Position numbers and translations under genes: made by a program. DNA of 64,000 nucleotides from an uncultured Dialister sp. GTDB taxonomy: Bacteria; Bacillota; Negativicutes; Veillonellales; Dialisteraceae. Below the pieces are notes generated by a model. That model saw only the letters and a program-made list of their open reading frames with translations, did no database searches and was not told where the DNA came from. The stretch lies in assembly GCA_900545365.1 (NCBI GenBank), contig UQYL01000003.1, forward strand, positions 1-64,000. The letters run 5' to 3'. Of this stretch, positions 32,718 to 40,788 are shown piece after piece. Each line of letters begins with the position of its first letter. The first letter of the stretch is position 1.

Positions 32718-33836
32718 ATGGTTATCAATTACGAATTGATCGCGGAAGATCCTCATACCGGCGCGAGAGCGGGGCTGCTGCACACGCCGCACGGCACGTT
32801 TAAGACGCCCATGTTCATGCCGGTGGGCACGCAGGCGACGGTGAAGACCGTGACGCCGGAAGAGCTGCACGAAATGGGCGCGCAGTTTATTCTGGGAAAT
32901 ACGTATCATCTCTTTCTCCGTCCCGGGACAGCGCTGATCCGGGAAGCGGGGGGACTGCACAAATTCATGAACTGGGACGGCGGCATTCTGACGGACAGCG
33001 GCGGATTCCAGGTGTTCAGCCTGGGGGCCATGCGCAAGATCAAAGAAGAAGGCGTCTATTTCAGATCGCACATTGACGGTTCTATGCAGTTTTTATCGCC
33101 GGAGGCCGCCACGAAAGCGCAGGAGGATCTGGGCAGCGATATCGCCATGGCCTTCGATGAATGCATTCCCTATCCGGCGGATTATGACTACGCCAGACGG
33201 TCCACGGAGCGCACTTCCCGCTGGGCGGAGCGGTGCATCAAAGCGCATACCCGGGAAGACAGGGGCATGTTCGGCATCGTGCAGGGCGGGATGTACAAAG
33301 ACCTGCGGAAAATGAGCGCCCAGCAGATATCGGATATGCCTTTCGACGGGCTGGCCGTGGGCGGCCTTTCCGTGGGAGAGCCGCACGATCTGATGAACGA
33401 GATCCTGGAATACACGACACAGTGGCTCCCGAAAGGGAAAGCGCGCTACCTCATGGGCGTAGGCACGCCGGACTGTCTCGTGGAGGGCGTGGCAAGAGGC
33501 ATCGATATGTTCGACTGCGTATTCCCTACGCGCGTGGCGAGAAACGGCATGGCCATGGTGCGCACCGGACGGATGAATATCAAGAACAAACAGTACGAGC
33601 GGGACTTCGCTCCGCTGGAAGAGGGCTGCGGCTGCTACACGTGCCGTCATTTTACGAGGGCCTATATCCGCCACCTCTACAAAGCGGAGGAAACGCTGGC
33701 ACTCCGGCTCCTGACAATCCACAATCTTTATTTCCTGCTCCAATTCATGCGCGACATGCGGCAGTCGATCATCAACGGGAATTTTACAGAATTCCGGGAA
33801 AATTTCTGGGCTCATTACAAAAAGAGCGGCCAATGA
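32718..33836 (+). CDS. tgt: tRNA-guanine transglycosylase
   Basis: Exchanges guanine 34 for preQ1 in tRNA. The 372-residue protein has GTQATVKTVTPEEL, the catalytic DSGGFQVFSLG, GIVQGGMY, the nucleophile region MFDCVFPTRVARNG and the zinc site CGCYTCRHFTRAYIRHL with a following His. A terminator follows directly, so the usual link to yajC is broken by the inserted restriction-modification genes. Confidence 0.97.
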   Translation: MVINYELIAEDPHTGARAGLLHTPHGTFKTPMFMPVGTQATVKTVTPEELHEMGAQFILGNTYHLFLRPGTALIREAGGLHKFMNWDGGILTDSGGFQVFSLGAMRKIKEEGVYFRSHIDGSMQFLSPEAATKAQEDLGSDIAMAFDECIPYPADYDYARRSTERTSRWAERCIKAHTREDRGMFGIVQGGMYKDLRKMSAQQISDMPFDGLAVGGLSVGEPHDLMNEILEYTTQWLPKGKARYLMGVGTPDCLVEGVARGIDMFDCVFPTRVARNGMAMVRTGRMNIKNKQYERDFAPLEEGCGCYTCRHFTRAYIRHLYKAEETLALRLLTIHNLYFLLQFMRDMRQSIINGNFTEFRENFWAHYKKSGQ

Positions 33837-33837
33837 G

Positions 33838-33860
33838 AAGAGACCTTCGGGTCTCTTTTG
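33838..33860 (+). terminator. Terminator after tgt
   Basis: AAGAGACC pairs with GGTCTCTT around TTCG, then T. It ends queA-tgt just before the AT-rich insert. Confidence 0.8.
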
Positions 33861-33936
33861 GCATTTTAGAATGAAGTTATTCTACAGAGGAAACGTGTAA
33901 ATTGGTAATAAAATGATAAAAACAGGAAATCTGCTG

Positions 33937-33942
33937 TATAAT
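33937..33942 (+). promoter_or_regulatory. -10 element of the restriction-modification genes
   Basis: TATAAT in AT-rich DNA, 36 bases before the endonuclease start. No clear -35; no C-protein operator is apparent. Confidence 0.4.
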
Positions 33943-33977
33943 TAATACGCAGAAGTCGTAGAGGGAGATTGTGTAAA

Positions 33978-34634
33978 ATGGAAATGAAAAATTATATACC
34001 TGAAAATATTTTGGAGAAATTTGAATTTTACAATTATGGACATGCTTTGGAGATTTTAACGCAGGCTTGTCAAGATGAATGGGAAGAATTGCTTAATTGC
34101 TTTAATAGATTATCATTTTCTGTAGAAGACATACAAAAAGCGGGGGGCAATGAAAGTCCTATTCCTAAAAAATTTGATGATTTATTATATCCATGTGGAT
34201 GGAGAGAAATTAAAATTACAGGAGATCTGTTAGTAAAGCTTTATCCTAGGAAAAGTGCGCAACGGAGAGGCAGATTTTCAGATGAACCTTTTGATGAACG
34301 AAGAATAAATGGCTATATCGATGGACATAATATTGATTTTGTGAAGAATAAAGTTGCATTTGATTTAGAATGGAATAGTAAAGACCAGACGTTTGATAGA
34401 GATTTAATGGCAATGAGAACGTATTTTGATTGCGGTTTAATTGATGTAGGCGTTATTGTGACACGTGCTGAAGAATTAAATGATATTTTTAAAGGATTAG
34501 GAATTTTGAGTAAATATGGTGCGTCCACTACTTGGATGGGGAAATTGTTACCTCGATTAGATTCTCGCAGAAATGGAGGATGTCCAATATTAGCTGTGGG
34601 AATACGGAAAAAGTGCGTAGAAGGAGACTATTAA
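33978..34634 (+). CDS. Type II restriction endonuclease, BglII/BstYI-like family
   Basis: A 218-residue protein. The region IDFVKNKVAFDLEWNSKDQ, then FDRDLMAMR, resembles the catalytic core of BglII-family enzymes (acidic residue, then Glu-Trp-Asn on the next strand). The C-terminal KYGASTTWMGKLLPR and GGCPILAVGI are also characteristic. The family cuts GATC-centred sites such as AGATCT or RGATCY; the exact site here cannot be read from sequence. ATG 33978 follows GAGGGAGA. The gene is strikingly AT-rich compared with its surroundings, a sign of transfer. Its stop overlaps the methyltransferase start. Confidence 0.8.
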   Translation: MEMKNYIPENILEKFEFYNYGHALEILTQACQDEWEELLNCFNRLSFSVEDIQKAGGNESPIPKKFDDLLYPCGWREIKITGDLLVKLYPRKSAQRRGRFSDEPFDERRINGYIDGHNIDFVKNKVAFDLEWNSKDQTFDRDLMAMRTYFDCGLIDVGVIVTRAEELNDIFKGLGILSKYGASTTWMGKLLPRLDSRRNGGCPILAVGIRKKCVEGDY

Positions 34635-35272
34635 TGGATAATCTGAATGAGACAATCCTCAATTTAAAGCAATTTGTTGAGGGGAAAAAATACCGGACTA
34701 TTTATGCAGATCCGCCATGGCAGTTTCAAAATCGGACTGGTAAAGTGGCTCCAGAACATAAACGATTGAGACGTTATGAGACGATGACTTTGACAGATAT
34801 AAAAAGCCTTCCAATTGAAACGATTTGTGATGAAAAATGCCATCTGTATTTGTGGGTTCCAAATGCGCTTTTACCAGAAGGATTGGAAGTCATGAAAGCT
34901 TGGGGATTTGAGTATAAAACTAACATTATCTGGGAAAAAGTGCGCCATGATGGACAACCAGATGGAAGAGGAGTGGGATTTTACTTTCGTAATGTAACAG
35001 AAATTCTTTTGTTTGGTATCCGTGGAAGTAAAAATAGGACATTAGCTCCTGCTCGATCGCAAGTAAATATAATTCGTTCGATCAAACGAGAACATAGTAG
35101 AAAACCCGATGAAATTATTCCCATTATTGAGGCATGTTCGCCCGGGCCCTATTTGGAACTGTTTGCACGGGGAAAGCGTGAAGGCTGGGACATGTGGGGA
35201 AATCAAGCAAATTCTGATTATGAGCCTACTTGGGACACATATGCAAATCATACCCGAGCAATAAATATGTAA
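34634..35272 (+). CDS. MT-A70 family adenine-N6 DNA methyltransferase
   Basis: A 212-residue methyltransferase with the catalytic DPPW motif (TIYADPPWQF), LYLWVPNALLPEGLEVMKAWG, WEKVRHDGQPDGRGVG and the SAM-binding SRKPDEIIPIIEACSPGPYLELFARG. MT-A70 enzymes methylate adenine N6. It overlaps the endonuclease by one base and shares its low GC content, so it is very probably the cognate protective enzyme. Confidence 0.88.
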   Translation: MDNLNETILNLKQFVEGKKYRTIYADPPWQFQNRTGKVAPEHKRLRRYETMTLTDIKSLPIETICDEKCHLYLWVPNALLPEGLEVMKAWGFEYKTNIIWEKVRHDGQPDGRGVGFYFRNVTEILLFGIRGSKNRTLAPARSQVNIIRSIKREHSRKPDEIIPIIEACSPGPYLELFARGKREGWDMWGNQANSDYEPTWDTYANHTRAINM

Positions 35273-35301
35273 CGTAAGTTTGAATAAATGCTATTAAAAA
35301 A

Positions 35302-35330
35302 GGCGGTGTATTAAGTAACACTGTCTTTTT
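35302..35330 (+). terminator. Terminator after the methyltransferase gene
   Basis: GGCGGTGT pairs with ACACTGTC (G-U pairs) across TATTAAGTA, then five T. It closes the AT-rich insert. Confidence 0.65.
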
Positions 35331-35418
35331 CTATGAATGATTCTTTACCGTTCTTTACAGACAGTTTTTATTCACTGTGGTAAAATAAAAAAAGTTTATC
35401 AACAGGAGGTGTATCGGT

Positions 35419-35784
35419 GTGGGTCAGCTGACCGGATTTGTGGAAATGTTCTGGCCGTTTCTGGTGCTGATCGCGGTATTTTACTTCTTTATGTACCGCC
35501 CGCAGAAGAAACAGGAAAAAGAAAGAGCGGAATTTTTGCAGGCTCTGAAGAAGGGCGACCGCGTCGTGACGGCCGGGGGCATTCATGGGACGATCAAGGT
35601 TCTTCATGAGAGCACGGTGTCGCTGGAGATCGCACCGAAAGTCGTGATCCGGCTCGAAAGGGAGTCGATCATGAGGGGCGAGAGCGCTTCGGTGAAGCAG
35701 AGCGATGAAGCGCCGAAGGAAAAGCCGTCTGAAACGGCGGAGGAAGCGGCCGCTGAGGAGACCGGCAGAGAGGACAAAGCATAA
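35419..35784 (+). CDS. yajC: Preprotein translocase subunit YajC
   Basis: A 121-residue single-pass membrane protein: FWPFLVLIAVFYFFMYRPQKKQ is the YajC signature (written here as one helix plus RPQKKQ), followed by LKKGDRVVTAGGIHGTI and an acidic, probably disordered tail. GTG 35419 with AGGAGGTG upstream. It heads the operon yajC, 5-FCL, secD, secF and works with SecDF at the translocon. Confidence 0.93.
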   Translation: MGQLTGFVEMFWPFLVLIAVFYFFMYRPQKKQEKERAEFLQALKKGDRVVTAGGIHGTIKVLHESTVSLEIAPKVVIRLERESIMRGESASVKQSDEAPKEKPSETAEEAAAEETGREDKA

Positions 35785-36383
35785 TGTCCGAGGCGGTTTC
35801 CGAAAAGGAACGGCTTCGTCGGGAGATGCTGGCCAGAAGACGGGCGCTTTCCGAAGCGGCGCGGGCGGCCATGCGGCGCGGGCTGACCGCGCGGATACTG
35901 GCGCTGCCGCAGTATCAGGCAGCAGGAAAGATCCTTGCTTATCTGGCGCTTCCGGGAGAAGCTGATCTGGATGACCTGATCCGCGCGGCGCTGGCGGCAG
36001 GGAAAAAAGTCTATGTGCCGGTCTGTCTGCCGGAAAGGCGGATGGAAGCGGGACAGCTTATGAATATGGATGATTTCGTGCCGGGGCCGTTCGGACTTCG
36101 GGACCTGCCTCCGGGTTACCTCAGCACGGAGCCGGAGGAGCTGGACTTGGTGCTCGTACCGGCTGTAGCCTGTGATCTGTCCGGAGCGCGTCTCGGCCAC
36201 GGGGCCGGTTATTACGACCGGTATCTGCCGAGGGTGCCGCGGGACCGGCGGCTGGCGGCCGTATGGGATTTCCAGGTCGTCTCCCATGTGCCGGAAGATG
36301 TTTTTGACCAGCGGATGGGCGGCTTTATTACAGAAAAACGGACGCAGATTTTTGCGCCTGCTGAAGGGGTGGAGAAAGTTTGA
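35784..36383 (+). CDS. 5-formyltetrahydrofolate cyclo-ligase
   Basis: Converts 5-formyl-THF to 5,10-methenyl-THF with ATP. The 199-residue protein has an N-terminal KERLRREMLARRRAL helix, ILAYLALPGEADLDDLI, and the nucleotide-binding motif LGHGAGYYDRYL. It shares its first base with the yajC stop and overlaps secD by four bases. Its position inside the yajC-secDF operon is unusual but translationally coupled. Confidence 0.92.
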   Translation: MSEAVSEKERLRREMLARRRALSEAARAAMRRGLTARILALPQYQAAGKILAYLALPGEADLDDLIRAALAAGKKVYVPVCLPERRMEAGQLMNMDDFVPGPFGLRDLPPGYLSTEPEELDLVLVPAVACDLSGARLGHGAGYYDRYLPRVPRDRRLAAVWDFQVVSHVPEDVFDQRMGGFITEKRTQIFAPAEGVEKV

Positions 36384-37633
36384 AAGAAAAGGAAAAGAGG
36401 GCAAGTACGCTTCGGACGGGCGCACTTGTCCGGTTCTGGGTGGTCATTGCGGCGATCGTAGCGGTATTCTGCGGAACGATCGGCACGCTGGCAGGCAGCA
36501 TCCGGCAGGGCCTTGACTTGCAGGGCGGCACGCACATCGTCATGCAGGCGGAGGAAACGCAGGAGAATCCGGTCACGCCGGAGGCGATGAATCAGGTCGT
36601 CGGCATCATGCAGAAGCGCATCAACGAGATGGGGCTGACGGAGCCGATCATTCAGAGGGAAGGGACGAGCCGCATCATCATCGAGCTCCCCGGTGAAAAA
36701 GATCCTCAGAAGGCGATTGAGACCATCGGCAAGACGGCAGTCCTGGAATTTAAAGATGAAGAAGGCAATACGGCGCTCACCGGGGAAGATCTGCGCGACG
36801 CGAAAGAGCAGATGGATCAGGGAAAGAATCCGGTGGTAGCGCTGGAATTTTCCGATGAAGGCGGCGACAAATTCGCGCGTCTCACGGAAGCCAATATCGG
36901 GCGGCACATCGGCATCTACCTGGACGGGGAATTGCTGACGAATCCGGTCGTCAATGAAGCGATTACCGGCGGACGGGCCGTTATTACCGGGCAGAGGACG
37001 CTGGATGAGGCGAAGGATCTGGCGATCCTCCTCAGAAGCGGCGCACTTCCCGTCAAAATGTCCGTGATGGAAGTCCGTACGGTCGGCCCGTCTCTGGGGC
37101 AGGACTCCAAGGATAAATCGGTGACAGCTTTCACAATCGGGCTGACGCTGGTCGTTCTTTTCATGCTCGGCATCTACCGCATGGCGGGCTTTGTGGCCGA
37201 TGTGGCGCTGCTCGTATATGTGCTGATCCTGCTGGGCATCCTGTATATGCTGAGCGCGACGCTCACACTGCCGAGCATTGCCGGCATCATCCTGTCCATC
37301 GGTATGGCTGTCGATGCGAATGTCCTGATCTTTGAACGGTTCAAGGAAGAGATCGCTTCCGGAAAGGTGCTGCGCCTTGCCGTGCAGGCGGGTTTCAAAC
37401 GCGCTTTCACGACGATTTTTGACGCGAATATGACCGTCATCATCACGTCGGCGATCCTCTTCTTCCTGGGAAGCGGCACGGTGAAGGGCTTTGCCTTCAC
37501 ACTGGGCCTCGGCGTCGCCGTCAGCATGTTTACGGCGATCACTGTGAGCCGCACGCTCCTGATGTTCCTGATTGACGCGTCGTGGATTCATAACCCCTGG
37601 TGGTTCGGAGGCAAAAGGGGGTATGACAGATGA
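36380..37633 (+). CDS. secD: Protein translocase subunit SecD
   Basis: A 417-residue RND-type subunit using proton flow to help complete protein export. It has an N-terminal helix, the family motif QGLDLQGGTHIVM, a shorter periplasmic domain than the ~600-residue proteobacterial protein, and five C-terminal helices including GIILSIGMAVDANVLIFERF. The start is TTG 36380 with GGAG upstream, overlapping the previous stop. It overlaps secF by four bases. Confidence 0.95.
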   Translation: MKEKEKRASTLRTGALVRFWVVIAAIVAVFCGTIGTLAGSIRQGLDLQGGTHIVMQAEETQENPVTPEAMNQVVGIMQKRINEMGLTEPIIQREGTSRIIIELPGEKDPQKAIETIGKTAVLEFKDEEGNTALTGEDLRDAKEQMDQGKNPVVALEFSDEGGDKFARLTEANIGRHIGIYLDGELLTNPVVNEAITGGRAVITGQRTLDEAKDLAILLRSGALPVKMSVMEVRTVGPSLGQDSKDKSVTAFTIGLTLVVLFMLGIYRMAGFVADVALLVYVLILLGILYMLSATLTLPSIAGIILSIGMAVDANVLIFERFKEEIASGKVLRLAVQAGFKRAFTTIFDANMTVIITSAILFFLGSGTVKGFAFTLGLGVAVSMFTAITVSRTLLMFLIDASWIHNPWWFGGKRGYDR

Positions 37634-38562
37634 AAAAGTTTAACGTAGTTCATCATTTCAAATACTGGTTTACCCTGTCGGGCTTCCTTGTGGTGATCTC
37701 CCTGGCGTCGATCCTGATGAACGGCTTCAATTTCGGCATCGACTTTACAGGCGGTACGATTCTTGACGTGTCTTTCAGCCAGCCGGTGACGGTCGCGGAG
37801 GTGCGCGAAGGTCTCAAGAGAGAGAATCTGGAGACGAGCGTGATTCAGCTGTCCGGAGAGACCCAGGAAGAAACCGGGAAAAATGTGATGATCCGCACGC
37901 GGAATCTCTCGGCGGAAGAAGCGCAGAAGGTCGTGGCCGATCTGAGTACGCCGGAAAATCCGGCGGAAGTCAACCGTATCGAAACAGTCGGCGCGGTGAT
38001 CGGTTCGGAGATCACGAAAAATACGCTCCTCAATGTGGTGCTTTCCTTTGGTTTCCTTATTGCTTACATGTCTTTCCGGTTTGAACACCGCATCGCCATT
38101 TCCGCCATTACGGCGATTTGTCATGATATTCTCATGGTTCTCGGCGTATTTGCCTTTTTCCAGCTGGAGATCGACGGGTCTTTCCTGGCGGCGATCCTGA
38201 CGGTGCTGGGGTATTCCATGAATGAATCGGTCGTTATTTTTGACCGTATCCGTGAGAATCTGCACACCCACAGGAAAACGGACAGCTACGAAGTACTGGC
38301 CAATGATTCGATCCGCCAGACGATCCGCAGAAGCTGCTACACCCTGACGACGACCATGTTCGCCGTGGCATCGCTGTATTTCTTCGGCGGGGATACGACG
38401 AAGAATTTCGCGCTCGTTATGATGATCGGCTTCATCAGCGGCGCGTACTCTTCCATCTGCGTGGCTACATCCATCTGGGTGAAATGGCATGAACGCGGAA
38501 ACAGCGCGAGAAATGCCGGACTCCACCCGGCGAAGCAGAAAAAAGAACCGGAAAACGCATAA
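37630..38562 (+). CDS. secF: Protein translocase subunit SecF
   Basis: A 310-residue partner of SecD: FNFGIDFTGGTILDVSF near the N-terminus, LTVLGYSMNESVVIFDRIRE in the fourth helix region, and a C-terminal GFISGAYSSICVATSIWV. Translationally coupled to secD and followed by a terminator. Confidence 0.95.
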   Translation: MKKFNVVHHFKYWFTLSGFLVVISLASILMNGFNFGIDFTGGTILDVSFSQPVTVAEVREGLKRENLETSVIQLSGETQEETGKNVMIRTRNLSAEEAQKVVADLSTPENPAEVNRIETVGAVIGSEITKNTLLNVVLSFGFLIAYMSFRFEHRIAISAITAICHDILMVLGVFAFFQLEIDGSFLAAILTVLGYSMNESVVIFDRIRENLHTHRKTDSYEVLANDSIRQTIRRSCYTLTTTMFAVASLYFFGGDTTKNFALVMMIGFISGAYSSICVATSIWVKWHERGNSARNAGLHPAKQKKEPENA

Positions 38563-38568
38563 TGGATA

Positions 38569-38603
38569 AAAAGCTCTGACGCTTTGCGCGCCGGGGCTTT
38601 TTT
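38569..38603 (+). terminator. Terminator after secF
   Basis: AAAGCTC and GGGGCTTT with a long loop, then T-run. Confidence 0.65.
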
Positions 38604-38693
38604 CGTGCATTCTCCCGCGGGGCGGATTACAATGGACATGTAGGCGCCGGAAAGGCGTGAAAAGGCCGGGAACGGCGGCGGAAAGGAGAACGT

Positions 38694-39512
38694 ATGAAAA
38701 AAATCGCGTTTTACGGGAAAGGCGGCATCGGAAAATCGACGACCGCTTCCAATGTATCGGCAGCGCTCAGCCTGATGGGGAAGCGGGTGTGCCAGATCGG
38801 ATGCGACCCGAAAAATGATTCCACCCGGCTGCTCCTGGGGCACATCTGCCGGGAGACAGTGCTCGATCAGGTGCGGGCTTCCGATCCGGAAGCGATCCGC
38901 CCGGAGGATATTGTGCACACCGGGTGGAACGGCGTGACCTGTGTGGAGGCCGGCGGGCCGGAACCGGGCGTGGGCTGCGCGGGCCGGGGCATCATCGTGG
39001 CTCTCCAGCTGCTGGATCGGCTGAAGGCGCTGCCCGACGCCGACGTGACGCTCTATGATGTGCTCGGCGACGTGGTGTGCGGAGGATTTGCCATGCCCAT
39101 CCGCGAGGGATACGCTACGGATATTTATATCGTGTCTTCCGGCGAGCTCATGTCGCTCTACGCGGCGAACAACATCGCGAAGGGCGTCCGCCGGTTTGCC
39201 GCCCGGGGAAGGGTGCGCCTGGCCGGGCTCATCGGGAACAGCCGGAATACGCCGGGCGAACGGGAACTGCTTATGGAATTTGCGGAGCGCCTGAATACAA
39301 GGCTCATCGCATTCATACCGCGGGACAGGATCGTGAATCTTGCGGAAAATCACCGCCAGACGGTGCTCCAGTACGCGCCGGAGTCAGCGCAGGCGGAGGT
39401 ATACCGTCAGCTGGCGGAAGCGATCTGGGAGAATACGGCGCTGTCCGTGCCCACTCCGATCACTTTTGATGAGCTGGAAAAGCTGGTGATGAAGTATGGC
39501 ACTGAAAACTAA
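38694..39512 (+). CDS. NifH-like ATPase (nitrogenase iron protein family)
   Basis: A 272-residue reductase-component homologue. It has the P-loop GKGGIGKSTT, the switch region GCDPKNDSTRLLL, and both cluster cysteines, in GVGCAGRGI and DVLGDVVCGGFAMP, so a [4Fe-4S] cluster bridging a dimer is expected. It resembles NifH, ChlL/BchL and CfbC alike; the ADP-ribosylatable Arg position (CAGRG) is kept. The start ATG follows AAAGGAG. It overlaps the first component-1 gene by 17 bases. With no nifB, nifEN or molybdate genes near, it is not a N2-fixing NifH by context; the substrate of the complex is unknown. Confidence 0.9.
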   Translation: MKKIAFYGKGGIGKSTTASNVSAALSLMGKRVCQIGCDPKNDSTRLLLGHICRETVLDQVRASDPEAIRPEDIVHTGWNGVTCVEAGGPEPGVGCAGRGIIVALQLLDRLKALPDADVTLYDVLGDVVCGGFAMPIREGYATDIYIVSSGELMSLYAANNIAKGVRRFAARGRVRLAGLIGNSRNTPGERELLMEFAERLNTRLIAFIPRDRIVNLAENHRQTVLQYAPESAQAEVYRQLAEAIWENTALSVPTPITFDELEKLVMKYGTEN

Positions 39513-40788
39513 GTGGCTTCTTACGAAAAACCAGTCGTGCAGCTGTCCCATGCCGGGGGTGTATCGGGCACTGGCTTTTTCGGAAGGATGCGCGGTGATC
39601 TTTCACAGCCCCAAGGGGTGCGCGCAGATCGCGTCGACCATGGATATCGGCAGCCAGTTCCGCATGATCGGCGAAGGACGGCGGGAATGGCTGGACGCGG
39701 CGCCGCTTTTGTCATCGGCACTTCGGGAGAAGGACTGCATTTTCGGCGGAACCGAACGCCTGGAGGGGGTCATCCGCTATGCCGCGGACACGTATCATCC
39801 CGAATGCATCGCCGTAGCGACGTCGTGTATGGCCGGGGTCATCGGAGACGATGTGGAAGCGGTCTGCGAAGACGCGGAAGCGGAGCTGGGGATCCCCATC
39901 CTGCTGTGTCCGGCGGCAGGCTTTCTCGGCGGAGCGTATGAAGACGGCGTCCGTGCCATGATGGAGCAGATCATCCGGCGCTTTTTCCGCCCGCAGGCCC
40001 ATGTGCCGGGACGTGTGCTGCTTCTGGGAGACCAGATGGGGCCGTGGGGGCAGTACGCGTCGGAAGTCAAAGAAATGCTCCGATGGTTCGGGCTGGATGC
40101 GAAATGGCAGTTTCCCGGCTATGTGCCTTTCAGGGAGTGGCCGGATATCCCTTCAGCATCGCTGGGGATCATCCTCGGCACGGCAGGGCATCCGCGCGGG
40201 GCCATGGAGGAGACGGCGGAAACGCTGGAGAGAGAATTCGGAATTCCCTTTCTCCCGCCCGTTTTTCCCACGGGATGGGAAAATACGCGGCGCTTCATTC
40301 GAACGCTGGCGGCTCGGCTCGGACGGGAAGAGGACGGAGAATCGCTTATCCGGGAAAAGGAGGAGGAGATCTTCCGCGCGGTACGGGACATGCTGCCGGC
40401 AACGGAAGGGAAGAGCGCGGTCATCGGCATAGGCCGGACGACGGACCGGTACGATCCGGCCGATACGATCCGTTCTCTGGAGCGGCTGCGCATGCGGCTT
40501 TCCGCCGTTGTTCTTTACGATAATCTCGCAGGAGCAGGCCGTGAGGCTGTGGCGCGGGCTGTGCGCGGCGCGTCCTCCGCGCCGATCCTTTCCGCGGAAG
40601 AAGGGCGGGAAGCCATTCGCGGGGCGGATATCCTCCTCACGACGGACGAGCTTCTCGAGCCCGGGACGAAGCAGCTTTTTATCCCCATGGTGGCGCTGGT
40701 CGGCGCGTCAGGAGAGACGGCCATGCTCCGGGGAATATACCGGACGCTCTGCCGGTACGGAGATAAAGGAGGAATCGCCTATGTCTGA
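39496..40788 (+). CDS. Nitrogenase component 1-like protein, first subunit
   Basis: A 430-residue NifD/NifE/BchN-like protein. Cys17 (SCSCP), Cys42 (SPKGCA) and Cys111 (VATSCMAGVIGDD) are spaced 25 and 69 residues apart, close to NifD Cys62, 88 and 154, the P-cluster ligands. The IGDD motif after the third Cys is conserved in the superfamily. I cannot see convincing counterparts of the FeMo-cofactor Cys and His ligands. It sits between the NifH-like gene (17-base overlap) and the second component-1 gene (8-base overlap). It probably forms a heterotetramer with the latter. Function unknown. Confidence 0.85.
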   Translation: MALKTKWLLTKNQSCSCPMPGVYRALAFSEGCAVIFHSPKGCAQIASTMDIGSQFRMIGEGRREWLDAAPLLSSALREKDCIFGGTERLEGVIRYAADTYHPECIAVATSCMAGVIGDDVEAVCEDAEAELGIPILLCPAAGFLGGAYEDGVRAMMEQIIRRFFRPQAHVPGRVLLLGDQMGPWGQYASEVKEMLRWFGLDAKWQFPGYVPFREWPDIPSASLGIILGTAGHPRGAMEETAETLEREFGIPFLPPVFPTGWENTRRFIRTLAARLGREEDGESLIREKEEEIFRAVRDMLPATEGKSAVIGIGRTTDRYDPADTIRSLERLRMRLSAVVLYDNLAGAGREAVARAVRGASSAPILSAEEGREAIRGADILLTTDELLEPGTKQLFIPMVALVGASGETAMLRGIYRTLCRYGDKGGIAYV

